DNA from: Opitutaceae bacterium EW11
GTDB taxonomy: Bacteria > Verrucomicrobiota > Verrucomicrobiia > Opitutales > Opitutaceae
DNA: 64,000 bases
Direction of reading: 5' to 3'
Assembly (NCBI GenBank): GCA_003054665.1
Contig: QAYY01000011.1
Coordinates: 222,654 to 286,653, forward strand
The position numbers were made by a program, and so were the translations under genes. Numbering within the stretch: the first letter of the stretch is position 1; every line of letters starts with the position of its first letter. The notes beneath the pieces were generated by a model that saw nothing but the letters and a program-made list of their open reading frames with translations, was not told the DNA's origin and ran no database searches. This document shows positions 1 to 7,653 of this stretch, in pieces.

Positions 1-937
1 GCACGGGAAGCGCGCGCTGATGCGCGATACGCGGGATTTTGCCGGCCGTGAGCATTCCGGCGAACAGCCCGATGCCCGTCACCCCCAGCAGGACGACGAG
101 GCCGGCAAAGGTCGCGTCCGTGCGCTGGGACAGCCAGGGCTTCAGCCACGAGCTGTCGATCTCGACCGCGGCGTGTTGGGCGAAAAAGGGGAGAAAAAGG
201 CCGGTCACGAAGGTGAAGGCGACCGTGAGCCAGACGAGCAGGCGCACGGTGAAAAGCGTCGGCTGGGCGATCGGCGTCTCCGGTTCGTCCGCCGGATGCC
301 CCGCCGGCGTGGGAAGCAGCTGAGTGCGTATCCGGAAAATCATCACCGTCGAGAACGCATAGCCGAGTGCGGCGGCGAGAAAACTGAACGATTCTCCGAC
401 GAGCGCGATCGCCAGGCCGGCGGTCGCTCCGGCAAGCTCGGCGGCGATTCCGGCAAACGTCATGAGCGCGTTGCCGCGAACCAGGTGATCGCGCGGCACC
501 AGCATCGGAAGCGCGGCTTGCCGAGCTGGGATGAACAATCCGGTGAGCAGTCCGCTTGCGGCGACGAAAATCAGCAGAAACGAGAGAGGAAGGCCGGCGG
601 CCCATGCGAGAAGAAGCAGCAGCGCGATCAATCCGCGTCCTGCTTCCGCCCAAAGGAGGATTTTCCGACGGTCGTGTGTGTCGACCTGATGTCCGATCCA
701 GGGGGCGAGCACCACCGGTAGGATCATCCCGCAGAATACCACGCGAGCCGCATCGCGGCCGAACGAGCCCATAAACCCGCCTGTGGAGCCCAGAAAGAGA
801 TGGAGGAGGGCGAATTGGTAAAAGCGGTCGCCCGACGACGACACAATCTGCCCCAGCCAAAGCTTCGTGAAGTCTCCGTGGCGAAGCGTGGCACGCAAAC
901 CGCCGGAGCGGCTGTCAGTCGAAGGAGGAACGGCCAT
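1..937 (-). CDS. MFS transporter, 5' part only (runs off the left edge)
   Basis: The minus strand reads open from an ATG at 937 to the window edge, giving 312 residues without a stop. The N-terminus (MAVPPSTDSRSGGLRATLRH) leads into the typical MFS opening 'FTKLWLGQIVSSSGDRFYQFALLHLFLG', and several hydrophobic helices follow. A cytoplasmic-loop motif of the form GHQVDTHDRRK sits after the second helix, where MFS proteins carry G-x(3)-D-x(2)-R-R. A long charged loop near residues 215-230 fits the central linker between the two six-helix halves. It is an inner-membrane secondary transporter of the MFS_3/enterobactin-exporter-like type; the substrate cannot be read from sequence. It is divergent from coaB, with about 160 bp between the starts. 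The C-terminal helices lie outside the window. Confidence 0.8.
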   Translation of the reverse strand, partial: MAVPPSTDSRSGGLRATLRHGDFTKLWLGQIVSSSGDRFYQFALLHLFLGSTGGFMGSFGRDAARVVFCGMILPVVLAPWIGHQVDTHDRRKILLWAEAGRGLIALLLLLAWAAGLPLSFLLIFVAASGLLTGLFIPARQAALPMLVPRDHLVRGNALMTFAGIAAELAGATAGLAIALVGESFSFLAAALGYAFSTVMIFRIRTQLLPTPAGHPADEPETPIAQPTLFTVRLLVWLTVAFTFVTGLFLPFFAQHAAVEIDSSWLKPWLSQRTDATFAGLVVLLGVTGIGLFAGMLTAGKIPRIAHQRALPV

Positions 938-1095
938 GGCGGCGGATTGCAGGGCAATGAAGTCTGGCCCGGCAGGGGCAAATGAAACACGCGCTGATAA
1001 CATGTTCCAACGCAGGACCGAACCGGCTGCAAGCCCCCGGACAGGCTGCTTTCTCGTCTGACAACGCGACGCGGGTCTGCTCGATTCGTCCGCTG

Positions 1096-1743
1096 ATGAA
1101 ATCCATGCGATGCCTGATCACGGCCGGCCCGACTCGCGAGCACCTCGATCCGGTGCGTTTTCTCAGCAACGGATCCAGTGGAAAAATGGGCTATGCCATT
1201 GCTGACGCCGCGGCGTCGCTCGGATGGACCGTTGAACTGGTGAGCGGCCCCGTCAGTCTCCGGGCTCCGGCAGGGGTGCGTCTTCATTCGGTGGTTTCCG
1301 CACAGGAAATGTTCGAGGCGTGCGAACCACTTTTCCCGAACTGCGACGTTTTCATCGCGGTCGCCGCGGTGGCGGATTTTCGGCCGCGCGTGTCGGCGGG
1401 TCAGAAGGTCAAGAAGAGCGAGCAATCGCTCGTGCTGGAACTCGAACCCACGGTCGATATCCTGAAGACGCTCGCCGCACGCAAGCGCCCCGACCAAGTC
1501 GTGGTCGGCTTTGCGGCCGAGACACAAGACGTGGAAAACTATGCACGGCGCAAGCTGACGGAGAAGAATCTGGACTGGATCGTGGCGAACGATGTCAGCC
1601 GGCCAGAGCTGGGCATGAATGCGGACGACAATGCCGTGGCGATCCTGTCACGGTCTGGAAACCGAGTGGTTTTCGGGCCGGCGCCGAAGCCTGAGGTCGC
1701 TCGCTTTATTCTTCATACGATCGCGTTGCCGCTTCCCGTGTAA
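1096..1743 (+). CDS. coaB: Phosphopantothenate--cysteine ligase (CoaB), stand-alone
   Basis: CoaB joins 4'-phosphopantothenate to cysteine in coenzyme A synthesis in the cytoplasm. The 215-residue product opens with MRCLITAGPTREHLDPVRFL, the CoaB Rossmann start, followed by the SNGSSGKMG nucleotide loop. It also has AAVADFRP, a KVKKSE lysine region and GFAAET, all diagnostic for the synthetase half of CoaBC. Most bacteria fuse this to the CoaC decarboxylase, but here there is no CoaC domain before it, so the decarboxylase must be encoded elsewhere. The reading frame is open upstream to 982. I chose the ATG at 1096 because the residues before it have no CoaB similarity; the ATG at 1105 is equally plausible. 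It is divergent from the MFS gene. Confidence 0.88.
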   Translation: MKSMRCLITAGPTREHLDPVRFLSNGSSGKMGYAIADAAASLGWTVELVSGPVSLRAPAGVRLHSVVSAQEMFEACEPLFPNCDVFIAVAAVADFRPRVSAGQKVKKSEQSLVLELEPTVDILKTLAARKRPDQVVVGFAAETQDVENYARRKLTEKNLDWIVANDVSRPELGMNADDNAVAILSRSGNRVVFGPAPKPEVARFILHTIALPLPV

Positions 1744-2038
1744 AATGCAAAGGTACCCGGAATCCGGATACGAAATCAGGGGTTTTCGGACTGCGTTTCC
1801 GGGCAAGGCAGTTGCGGCATTACGGTTGTAAACAACCGGCAGAAATCAGGGCTCGCATTTGCCGGGCTTCGGAGTAAGTCGGGCGAGATCAATCGTTTGT
1901 TCTGGAGCGGCCCGACCGCTCAAGGCGTCCAGGAGAATTGCGGCGGTGCATTTTGCACGGCGTAGTTGTAAAAAAATACCTGTCTGAACCACTTTTTGAA
2001 CGCGGTGTCTGGAGTGGCCCGGCTTTTCCCGGGACCGT
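1744..2038. other. Intergenic region without a convincing gene
   Basis: Nearly 300 bases separate coaB from the next plus-strand gene. No reading frame here has convincing codon use or homology. The stretch is richer in A/T than its surroundings, includes a run of seven A residues near 1970-1976, and holds the 16-bp palindrome listed separately. It is most likely the promoter region of the gene starting at 2039. Confidence 0.5.
1823..1838. promoter_or_regulatory. 16-bp perfect palindrome, operator candidate
   Basis: The arms CGGTTGT (1823-1829) and ACAACCG (1832-1838) are perfect inverted repeats around AA. A TTGTAAACAA core resembles sites bound by LacI-type dimers. It lies between coaB and the gene starting at 2039. 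No bound regulator can be named from the sequence. Confidence 0.4.
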
Positions 2039-2575
2039 ATGAAAACAAACACCACGCCGATACTTTTCGGCGCTGCCGCCCTGGCGGGCGGTTTCAGGGG
2101 CCCCGGCGTTGAGAGATTTCCCGTCCTTCACGCGCGGGTCGGCTTGTTGTTCGGAGTACTGCTGGTCCTGTTCGCCTTCCGTCCCTCGGTCGCGCAGGCG
2201 TCCGACAGGTGGGAAACGCTTCAAGCGATCCACCTGATAGAGAATCCCACCAACAGCACGCGGGTGGGGCGGCGCGGCGAACTCGGACCCTACCAGTTTC
2301 GGCCGAGTACTTGGAAAATGCATACCAAGAAGCCGTTTCATCTCGCTGCCGATCGCGAAGAGGCGGATCGCGTCGCGGTCCAGCACTACGAGTGGATCTG
2401 CCGGCAGCTGGAACGGCATGGGATCGAACCCACGCCCTATCGGATCGCCCTGGCCTGGAACGCGGGTGTGACGGCTTCGATCCGAGGGAGCGCTCCGGCG
2501 GCAAGCCACTCGTACGCATCGCGCGTCGAAGCGATGGCGGCGGACCTCCGGCGCCGGCAGCTGGCGCGCGAGTAG
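2039..2575 (+). CDS. Small secreted or membrane-anchored lysozyme/transglycosylase-like protein
   Basis: The product has 178 residues. A hydrophobic stretch near residues 37-52 (VGLLFGVLLVLFAF) ends in an A-Q-A-type region, so it looks exported or membrane-anchored. The mature part carries 'LQAIHLIENP', then 'GELGPYQFRPSTWKMHT', and later 'YRIALAWNAG'. These match the SLT/lysozyme fold pattern in which a glutamate is followed by G-x-Y-Q and a later A-W-N-A-G. A role in cleaving or binding peptidoglycan is inferred. The catalytic residue is likely the Glu in the RRGELGPYQ or HLIENP segment. The domain is short for a lytic transglycosylase. The ATG at 2039 is the only good start. A hairpin terminator follows the stop. 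Confidence 0.6.
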   Translation: MKTNTTPILFGAAALAGGFRGPGVERFPVLHARVGLLFGVLLVLFAFRPSVAQASDRWETLQAIHLIENPTNSTRVGRRGELGPYQFRPSTWKMHTKKPFHLAADREEADRVAVQHYEWICRQLERHGIEPTPYRIALAWNAGVTASIRGSAPAASHSYASRVEAMAADLRRRQLARE

Positions 2576-2588
2576 CGCGGCGGATCTG

Positions 2589-2624
2589 ACGACAAAGGCG
2601 CGCCGAATGGCGCGCCTTTGTCGT
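2589..2624. terminator. Bidirectional hairpin between convergent genes
   Basis: A perfect 16-bp inverted repeat (2589-2604 and 2609-2624) surrounds a 4-base loop, GAAT. It lies between the stop at 2575 (+) and the stop at 2645 (-). The right arm ends TTTGTCGT, followed by a short T-containing stretch rather than a clean U-run, so efficiency is uncertain. Confidence 0.75.
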
Positions 2625-2644
2625 TCTTGGGGGACGGATTCCGT

Positions 2645-3673
2645 CTATTCGAGGAAAGTCGATTGTTTGGGCGCCGGCGTGTTCAGCCGGCGGACGTTTT
2701 CTTCGTCCGCAGAGCTGTTCAAATGTCTGGGTGGTTTGGATACGCGCTGTGCGACCGCCGCCTCGCGGTCCGTCACGATGCGGTCGCAGATGCTCTGGAC
2801 GTGCAGTCGCAGCCATTGGGACGTGCTGCTCGCTTCCGTGTAATCCGCCGGGCCGTAGTGGTCGATCCGGCCGACCTGCCGCAGGCGGTCGTTTTGGGCG
2901 AATTCGTCCGGGCGGTTCGGATTGTAGACCGCGAACGCCTTGCCGCCGCCCTTCTTTACCACGGAAAAGCTCGGGATGTCGCTCGGTCCGTCCGCGATGT
3001 AGATCATGTTTTGGAACGGTATCCGACGATCCTCCGGCGTGATGTTGGCATTCACGTCGATCGAGGGATTCTTGTTGGTCCCCTTGTTGATCTCGAAGAG
3101 GGCGCGCGTCTTCGTCGTGTTGTCGATCACCATGCCGATCTGGGCGATCTCCGCATCGGCCGTGATCTCGAGTTCCTTCTGTTTCAGGAAGCCCGGCTGG
3201 AGGGGGTTCTCGATGAATTCGCAGCCCCAGATTCCGTCGACGAAATTGGCGATGGCGCTGCCGCGGATCATCTCGGCCAAACCCGTGCTGACGATGTAGT
3301 GCTCGAGCTGAATCTCGTGCTTGAGATACGTTTCCTTTTCGGAAACCCAGAGCTTCGAGCGGTCGAAGAAACTGGGCAGGCCGGGGTAGAACCGGATGTC
3401 CTTTCCGCATTCGCGGAGGACGACGTTGTTGAGCTTGGGCATCTCGCCCGAAAGCACGTACGTAAGCAGGTGGTTGAGGTACGCGATTTCGCCGGAGAGG
3501 TGATAGCCCCGGCGCCGGTAGTGCTCCATCAACGCGTTCGTTTCAGCCCAGAAATTCGTCTCGTTCACTCCGTACCGGCGGAAGAGCGGCGACTGCATGT
3601 ATTCCGGGATTAGGGTCTTGTCGAAGTCCCAAATGCACGCGATGATGTTTTGAGTGAAAAGCGTCGTGGCCAT
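2645..3673 (-). CDS. HAD-superfamily hydrolase (phosphoserine-phosphatase-like)
   Basis: The 342-residue cytoplasmic protein carries HAD motif I as WDFDKT at residues 15-20, with the nucleophile Asp16 and the acid/base Asp18. Motif IV is clear in 'YIADGPSDIPSFSVVKKGGGKAFAVYNP', and 'HYIVSTGLAEMIRGS' provides the motif II serine/threonine. The large region between motif I and motif II holds the cap. Such proteins dephosphorylate small phosphoesters with Mg2+; the substrate is unknown. It is divergent from prfA and convergent with the transglycosylase-like gene. The last 50 residues are polar and probably disordered. Confidence 0.8.
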   Translation of the reverse strand: MATTLFTQNIIACIWDFDKTLIPEYMQSPLFRRYGVNETNFWAETNALMEHYRRRGYHLSGEIAYLNHLLTYVLSGEMPKLNNVVLRECGKDIRFYPGLPSFFDRSKLWVSEKETYLKHEIQLEHYIVSTGLAEMIRGSAIANFVDGIWGCEFIENPLQPGFLKQKELEITADAEIAQIGMVIDNTTKTRALFEINKGTNKNPSIDVNANITPEDRRIPFQNMIYIADGPSDIPSFSVVKKGGGKAFAVYNPNRPDEFAQNDRLRQVGRIDHYGPADYTEASSTSQWLRLHVQSICDRIVTDREAAVAQRVSKPPRHLNSSADEENVRRLNTPAPKQSTFLE

Positions 3674-3792
3674 TGCTGATCAACACCTCTAGCGAGAGGC
3701 GCTAGCTGTTTCGGCCCACCCAATCCGCGTCTTGCGGCTTTCGCAATTCGCAAATCTCTGCCACGCCTGACCTTTTCCTGCCCACCTTCCTG

Positions 3793-4914
3793 ATGGATCA
3801 ATTGCCAGACATCGCTCCGTTCCAACGCCGCCTCGACGAACTCGACGCGCAGATGGCGGACCCGTCCTTCTATACCCAACCGCGCAAAGCGGCGGAGATC
3901 TCGCGCGAACAGCAGAAGCTTCAGCAGCTGGTCTCCGACTACCGTGCTTTCGAAAAAGCGGGTCGCGAGATTGAGGAAGGTCAGACCTTGGTGAAGGACC
4001 CGTCGGCGGACCCGGATCTCAAGGAACTCGCGGCGGCCGAGCTTCCCGAACTGCAGCGGAAGCGTGAGACGCTCAGGCAGACGGTGCTGCAGGCCATGAT
4101 ACCGCCCGAGCCAAGCGATTCTCGCGACACGGTGATGGAGATCCGCGCCGGTACCGGCGGCGAAGAAGCGAGCCTCTTTGCGGCGGAGCTCTTTCGGATG
4201 TACACCAAGTACTCGGAGGGCCGCGGCTGGAAGATCCAGCCGATGAGCTCGAGCCCGTCAGAACGCGGCGGGTTCAAGGAGGTCATTTTTCTCATCAGCG
4301 GCCAGGACGTCTACAGGCAGCTCAAGTTCGAGAGCGGCGTACACCGCGTGCAACGCGTCCCCGTTACGGAGGCCAACGGACGTATCCACACGTCCACCGT
4401 CACGGTGGCGGTTCTGCCCGAAGCGGAGGAGGTCGACGTACAGATCGATCCGCAGGACCTGGAGATCACCGTCAGCCGCGCAAGCGGGCCCGGCGGCCAG
4501 GGCGTGAACACAACCGATTCGGCCGTACAGATCCTTCACAAGCCCACCGGGCTCATCGTGCAATGCGCCGACGAGCGTTCGCAGCTGAAGAACAAGGCGA
4601 AGGCGTTGACCGTGCTGCGCTCCCGGTTGCTCAAGCTGAAGGAGGATGAGGAGAAGGCGAAATACGCCGAGCACCGTCGGAGCCAGATCGGCTCCGGAGA
4701 CCGGAGCGAACGTATCCGGACGTACAATTTTCCCCAGAACCGCCTGACCGATCATCGAATCGGTCTCACCCTCTACAACCTGCCCCAGGTGATGGAAGGG
4801 CAGATCGATCAGATCGTCTCGGCGCTGCAGCGGGTGGATTTCGAGGAGAAGTTCGCCGCGTTGACGGGGCAGGAGTACGTTCCCTCCCGCGCGGGGAGTT
4901 CGGACGACGACTGA
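3793..4914 (+). CDS. prfA: Peptide chain release factor 1
   Basis: RF1 recognises UAA and UAG stop codons and triggers peptide release on the ribosome. The 373-residue length is normal. The peptidyl-tRNA hydrolysis motif GGQ is at residues 234-236 in [15 protein letters not shown]. The stop-codon-reading tripeptide PVT is at 190-192, in '[23 protein letters not shown]'; P-x-T at this site identifies RF1 rather than RF2. The glutamine of GGQ is the target of PrmC methylation, and prmC follows ten bases downstream, the common bacterial arrangement. The ATG at 3793 is preceded by no better start. Confidence 0.97.
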   Translation: MDQLPDIAPFQRRLDELDAQMADPSFYTQPRKAAEISREQQKLQQLVSDYRAFEKAGREIEEGQTLVKDPSADPDLKELAAAELPELQRKRETLRQTVLQAMIPPEPSDSRDTVMEIRAGTGGEEASLFAAELFRMYTKYSEGRGWKIQPMSSSPSERGGFKEVIFLISGQDVYRQLKFESGVHRVQRVPVTEANGRIHTSTVTVAVLPEAEEVDVQIDPQDLEITVSRASGPGGQGVNTTDSAVQILHKPTGLIVQCADERSQLKNKAKALTVLRSRLLKLKEDEEKAKYAEHRRSQIGSGDRSERIRTYNFPQNRLTDHRIGLTLYNLPQVMEGQIDQIVSALQRVDFEEKFAALTGQEYVPSRAGSSDDD

Positions 4915-4924
4915 GTGCCGCGCC

Positions 4925-5770
4925 ATGCTGACCGTCCTCGAGATCATCAAGAAGACGACCGACTTCCTCGGCTCTAAGGGCGTGGAGAATCCGCGGCTCA
5001 ATTCGGAGCTGTTGGTGGGCCACGCTCTCGGCCTGAAACGGATGCAGCTCTACATTGCGTTCGAACGACCGCTCAGCGAACCCGAACTCGAGAAGATCCG
5101 TCCGCTTGTGCGCCGGCGTGCCCAGCGGGAACCGCTTCAGTACATCGTCGGCGAAGTCGAATGGGGCGGGCTGAAACTCAAAGCCGATCGCCGCGCACTG
5201 ATCCCGCGTCCAGAAACTGAATACCTGATCGAGCTCGTCACGGCGTCCGGCCTCCCCGCGCCTGCACGCATCCTCGATCTTGGGACGGGCAGCGGTGCGA
5301 TCGCGCTGGGCCTGGCCAAGGCCTATCCCGAATCCCGGGTCGTTGCGGTGGATCGGAGTGAGGACGCACTAGCCCTTGCCCGCGAAAACGCGGCTGCGAC
5401 GGGCCTCACCGAGAGGGTGGAATTCCGGCAGTCGAACTGGTTCTCCGCGATCTCTGCCGAAGAGTCCTTCGACCTGATCGCCGCGAACCCGCCGTATCTT
5501 TCGTCGTCCGAAACGGCGGAGACTGCCCCTGAAGTTCGTTCCTTCGAACCCGTCGGAGCCCTGGTTGCCGAGGGGGAAGGCACCAGCGATCTCCGCGAAA
5601 TCGTTCGTTCCTCCCCGTCGCACCTTCGCCCTGGCGGGATGCTCGCGATGGAAACGGGCATCCATCAGCACGCGGTTCTCCTAGCTGCGTGTGCCGAAGC
5701 GGGGTTTGCGAGAAGCGAATCGAAGCAAGATCTGACCAATCGCGACCGGTACATTCTCGCCTGGAAATAG
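4925..5770 (+). CDS. prmC: Release factor glutamine methyltransferase
   Basis: PrmC (HemK) methylates the GGQ glutamine of RF1 and RF2 using S-adenosylmethionine. The 281-residue product has an N-terminal helical domain, a SAM-binding Rossmann motif (ILDLGTGSGAIALGLA) and the NPPY catalytic tetrapeptide at about residues 187-190 (DLIAANPPYLSS). 'PRPETEYLIE' just before the SAM motif is also family-typical. The gene starts ten bases after prfA and is surely co-transcribed with its substrate gene. Confidence 0.95.
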   Translation: MLTVLEIIKKTTDFLGSKGVENPRLNSELLVGHALGLKRMQLYIAFERPLSEPELEKIRPLVRRRAQREPLQYIVGEVEWGGLKLKADRRALIPRPETEYLIELVTASGLPAPARILDLGTGSGAIALGLAKAYPESRVVAVDRSEDALALARENAAATGLTERVEFRQSNWFSAISAEESFDLIAANPPYLSSSETAETAPEVRSFEPVGALVAEGEGTSDLREIVRSSPSHLRPGGMLAMETGIHQHAVLLAACAEAGFARSESKQDLTNRDRYILAWK

Positions 5771-5855
5771 AGGCCGAAAGGCGGCCCTGAGGACACACCC
5801 GAAGTCCGCTGCGGTAAACGGCTGCGAGTCTCCGGGGGCTCCGACCTTCCGGTCG

Positions 5856-7424
5856 TCAGTCCGCCAAGCTGATCTTGTAGTGCTGGAGGGACGACCCTTC
5901 CAGCCGCGCCAGCGTGGAGAGTGCGACGCGTAGGTTCACGCGGGCCTGGAGTTCGCTGACTCGCGCGTTGTCGAGATCGGCCTGGGATTCCTGCACGCGG
6001 CGGAACGTGCTCAAGCCCGCCTCGTAGCGCGCCTTCTCGAGTTCGAACTGCCGCTGGCTGAGCTCCGTGGCCAAACGGGAAATACGCACGCTCTCCAGGT
6101 TGGTTTGGACCGAGCGGACGGCGGCGCGGACGTCGACGAGGATCGTCTGATCCATCTGCTGAAGGCGAAGCTCTTCGCGATTCACGCTGGAAAGAGCCTG
6201 GCGGTAACGAGCGCGATCGGCACGAAGCCCGATGGGAATGCTGAGTGTCGCATCGATCTGCCAGTTGTGGCCGTTGCCGTCCCAAACCGTACGGGCCGAA
6301 GAGCTATAGGAGTCGTCGCGGGCGCTGTAGCCCACGGTGCCGCCCACATCGAGGGTCGGCAGGCGGTTACGTTTTGCGACTGAGGCGTCGATCTTCATCT
6401 GCTCGATGACGCGCTGCTGTGCGACGAAATCGGGAGAGTTGTCGCGGGCCAGCTTGTACGAATGATCGCCGTTCAGCACTGGCGACGGATCCCCTTCCAG
6501 TCGGATGGTGCCGACGGAAAGATTGAAACTGAACGGGCTGATCAGGGCGAGGAGCGTGTCTTCGCGGTCGCGCACGGTCTGCTCGGCCAGCAACACGTCG
6601 CGGCGCGAGTTGGCCACGCCGACTTCGGCCTGAAGAACGTCCAGGTCGGTCGCCACGCCCTCCTCGCGGCGGGCTCGATTCTCGTCGAGCAGCTTCTGGG
6701 CAACGTCGAGGCTGAAACGCCGGACGCCCAACTGCTCGCGGGCGAAGGCGACATTGTAGTAGGCGGTCTCGACGTTGTTGATGACGTTCAGAACCGAACT
6801 CCGAAAATCGAGATTGGCGATGGAGACGCCGAGGCGCGCCCGCTCGATGGCGGCGCGATTCACCGTGGTCCCCGCTCCCTTCAGCAGGGGCTGGCGGACG
6901 GACAACGACACGTCGCTGTCGTACGCGGGGTTCGGATACGAACGACTCGGGCTCGACTTGCTGCGGTCGATCGTGCCGCTGGCGGTGATCGTCGCGCCCG
7001 TGGTGATCGGCTGGCTGATCCCGATCTTGGTCGTGTCTCCGTCGTTGGAGGAGGCGATGCCTGTGATCGGAATGTCGTTCACCACGGTGGAGCCGCGCGT
7101 GTCCTTCGTATAATACCGGCTGGTCGTGAGCGAGAGCGTGGGATCGTACGCCGCTTTCGCGATCGTGAGGGTATCCTTTGCCGTATCGGTGCTGAGGTGC
7201 TGGATACGGAGATCGAAATTCTTGTCGAGCGCCCGGGCCACGCATTCCTCGAGCGTGATGACCGGTCCCTCGTTGGGGGCTTCGGGCGTGGGTGCCGTCG
7301 CGAGCGGGGCGGGTTGCGCTGAGGGCGTGCTGGGCGCCGCGGAGGGCTCAGCGGTCTGACCGGAGAGCGAGCTGGAAACAATCGCGGCGAGTGCCAGGGC
7401 TAGCGGAGTGCGACGGGACTGCAT
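5856..7424 (-). CDS. TolC-family outer-membrane efflux protein
   Basis: The 522-residue product begins with a signal peptide (MQSRRTPLALALAAIVSSSLSG). A Pro/Ala-rich linker of about 25 residues follows, then 'TLEECVARALDKNFDLRI', the start of the first TolC/OEP repeat. Two duplicated outer-membrane efflux repeats of beta-barrel strands and long coiled helices follow, for example 'ETAYYNVAFAREQLGVRRFSLDVAQKLLDENRARREEGVATDLDVLQAEV' and 'RFELEKARYEAGLSTFRRVQESQADLDNARV' (quoted in part). TolC homologues form the trimeric exit duct of efflux pumps or type I secretion. No membrane-fusion or pump gene is adjacent, so its partner is elsewhere. It is convergent with prmC. Confidence 0.88.
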   Translation of the reverse strand: MQSRRTPLALALAAIVSSSLSGQTAEPSAAPSTPSAQPAPLATAPTPEAPNEGPVITLEECVARALDKNFDLRIQHLSTDTAKDTLTIAKAAYDPTLSLTTSRYYTKDTRGSTVVNDIPITGIASSNDGDTTKIGISQPITTGATITASGTIDRSKSSPSRSYPNPAYDSDVSLSVRQPLLKGAGTTVNRAAIERARLGVSIANLDFRSSVLNVINNVETAYYNVAFAREQLGVRRFSLDVAQKLLDENRARREEGVATDLDVLQAEVGVANSRRDVLLAEQTVRDREDTLLALISPFSFNLSVGTIRLEGDPSPVLNGDHSYKLARDNSPDFVAQQRVIEQMKIDASVAKRNRLPTLDVGGTVGYSARDDSYSSSARTVWDGNGHNWQIDATLSIPIGLRADRARYRQALSSVNREELRLQQMDQTILVDVRAAVRSVQTNLESVRISRLATELSQRQFELEKARYEAGLSTFRRVQESQADLDNARVSELQARVNLRVALSTLARLEGSSLQHYKISLAD

Positions 7425-7584
7425 AGTCAGAGTACGTACGGAGAAAACACAGATGCTGGCGGAAAGTTACGGCAATTGCGCCCGCCAGGGGCGCGAGCGT
7501 GGGAGGCAGCCGGTGAACGCAAGACGTGGGCAACATCACAAGGTTACAGAACGGACATCCCGCGCCTGCAATCACGCCTCCTCT

Positions 7585-7638
7585 AAAAAGAAAAGGCCAC
7601 CGACGCGCCAGATCATTCCGATCGGCGGTTCGGTGGCC
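7585..7638 (-). terminator. Rho-independent terminator of the SurA-like gene
   Basis: On the minus strand a 9-bp stem, GGCCACCGA/TCGGTGGCC (7630-7638 with 7595-7603), is followed immediately by TTTTCTTTTT (7594-7585). The loop is about 26 bases and contains a small GATC/GATC pairing. It lies just downstream of the stop of the gene at 7654. Confidence 0.75.
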
Positions 7639-7653
7639 AGATGAGTGGGATGC

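Noticed and set aside
20-721. 233-residue plus-strand open frame
   Set aside because: It is Arg/Glu-rich without any recognisable fold and lies opposite the MFS transporter, whose helices and motifs are clear on the minus strand.
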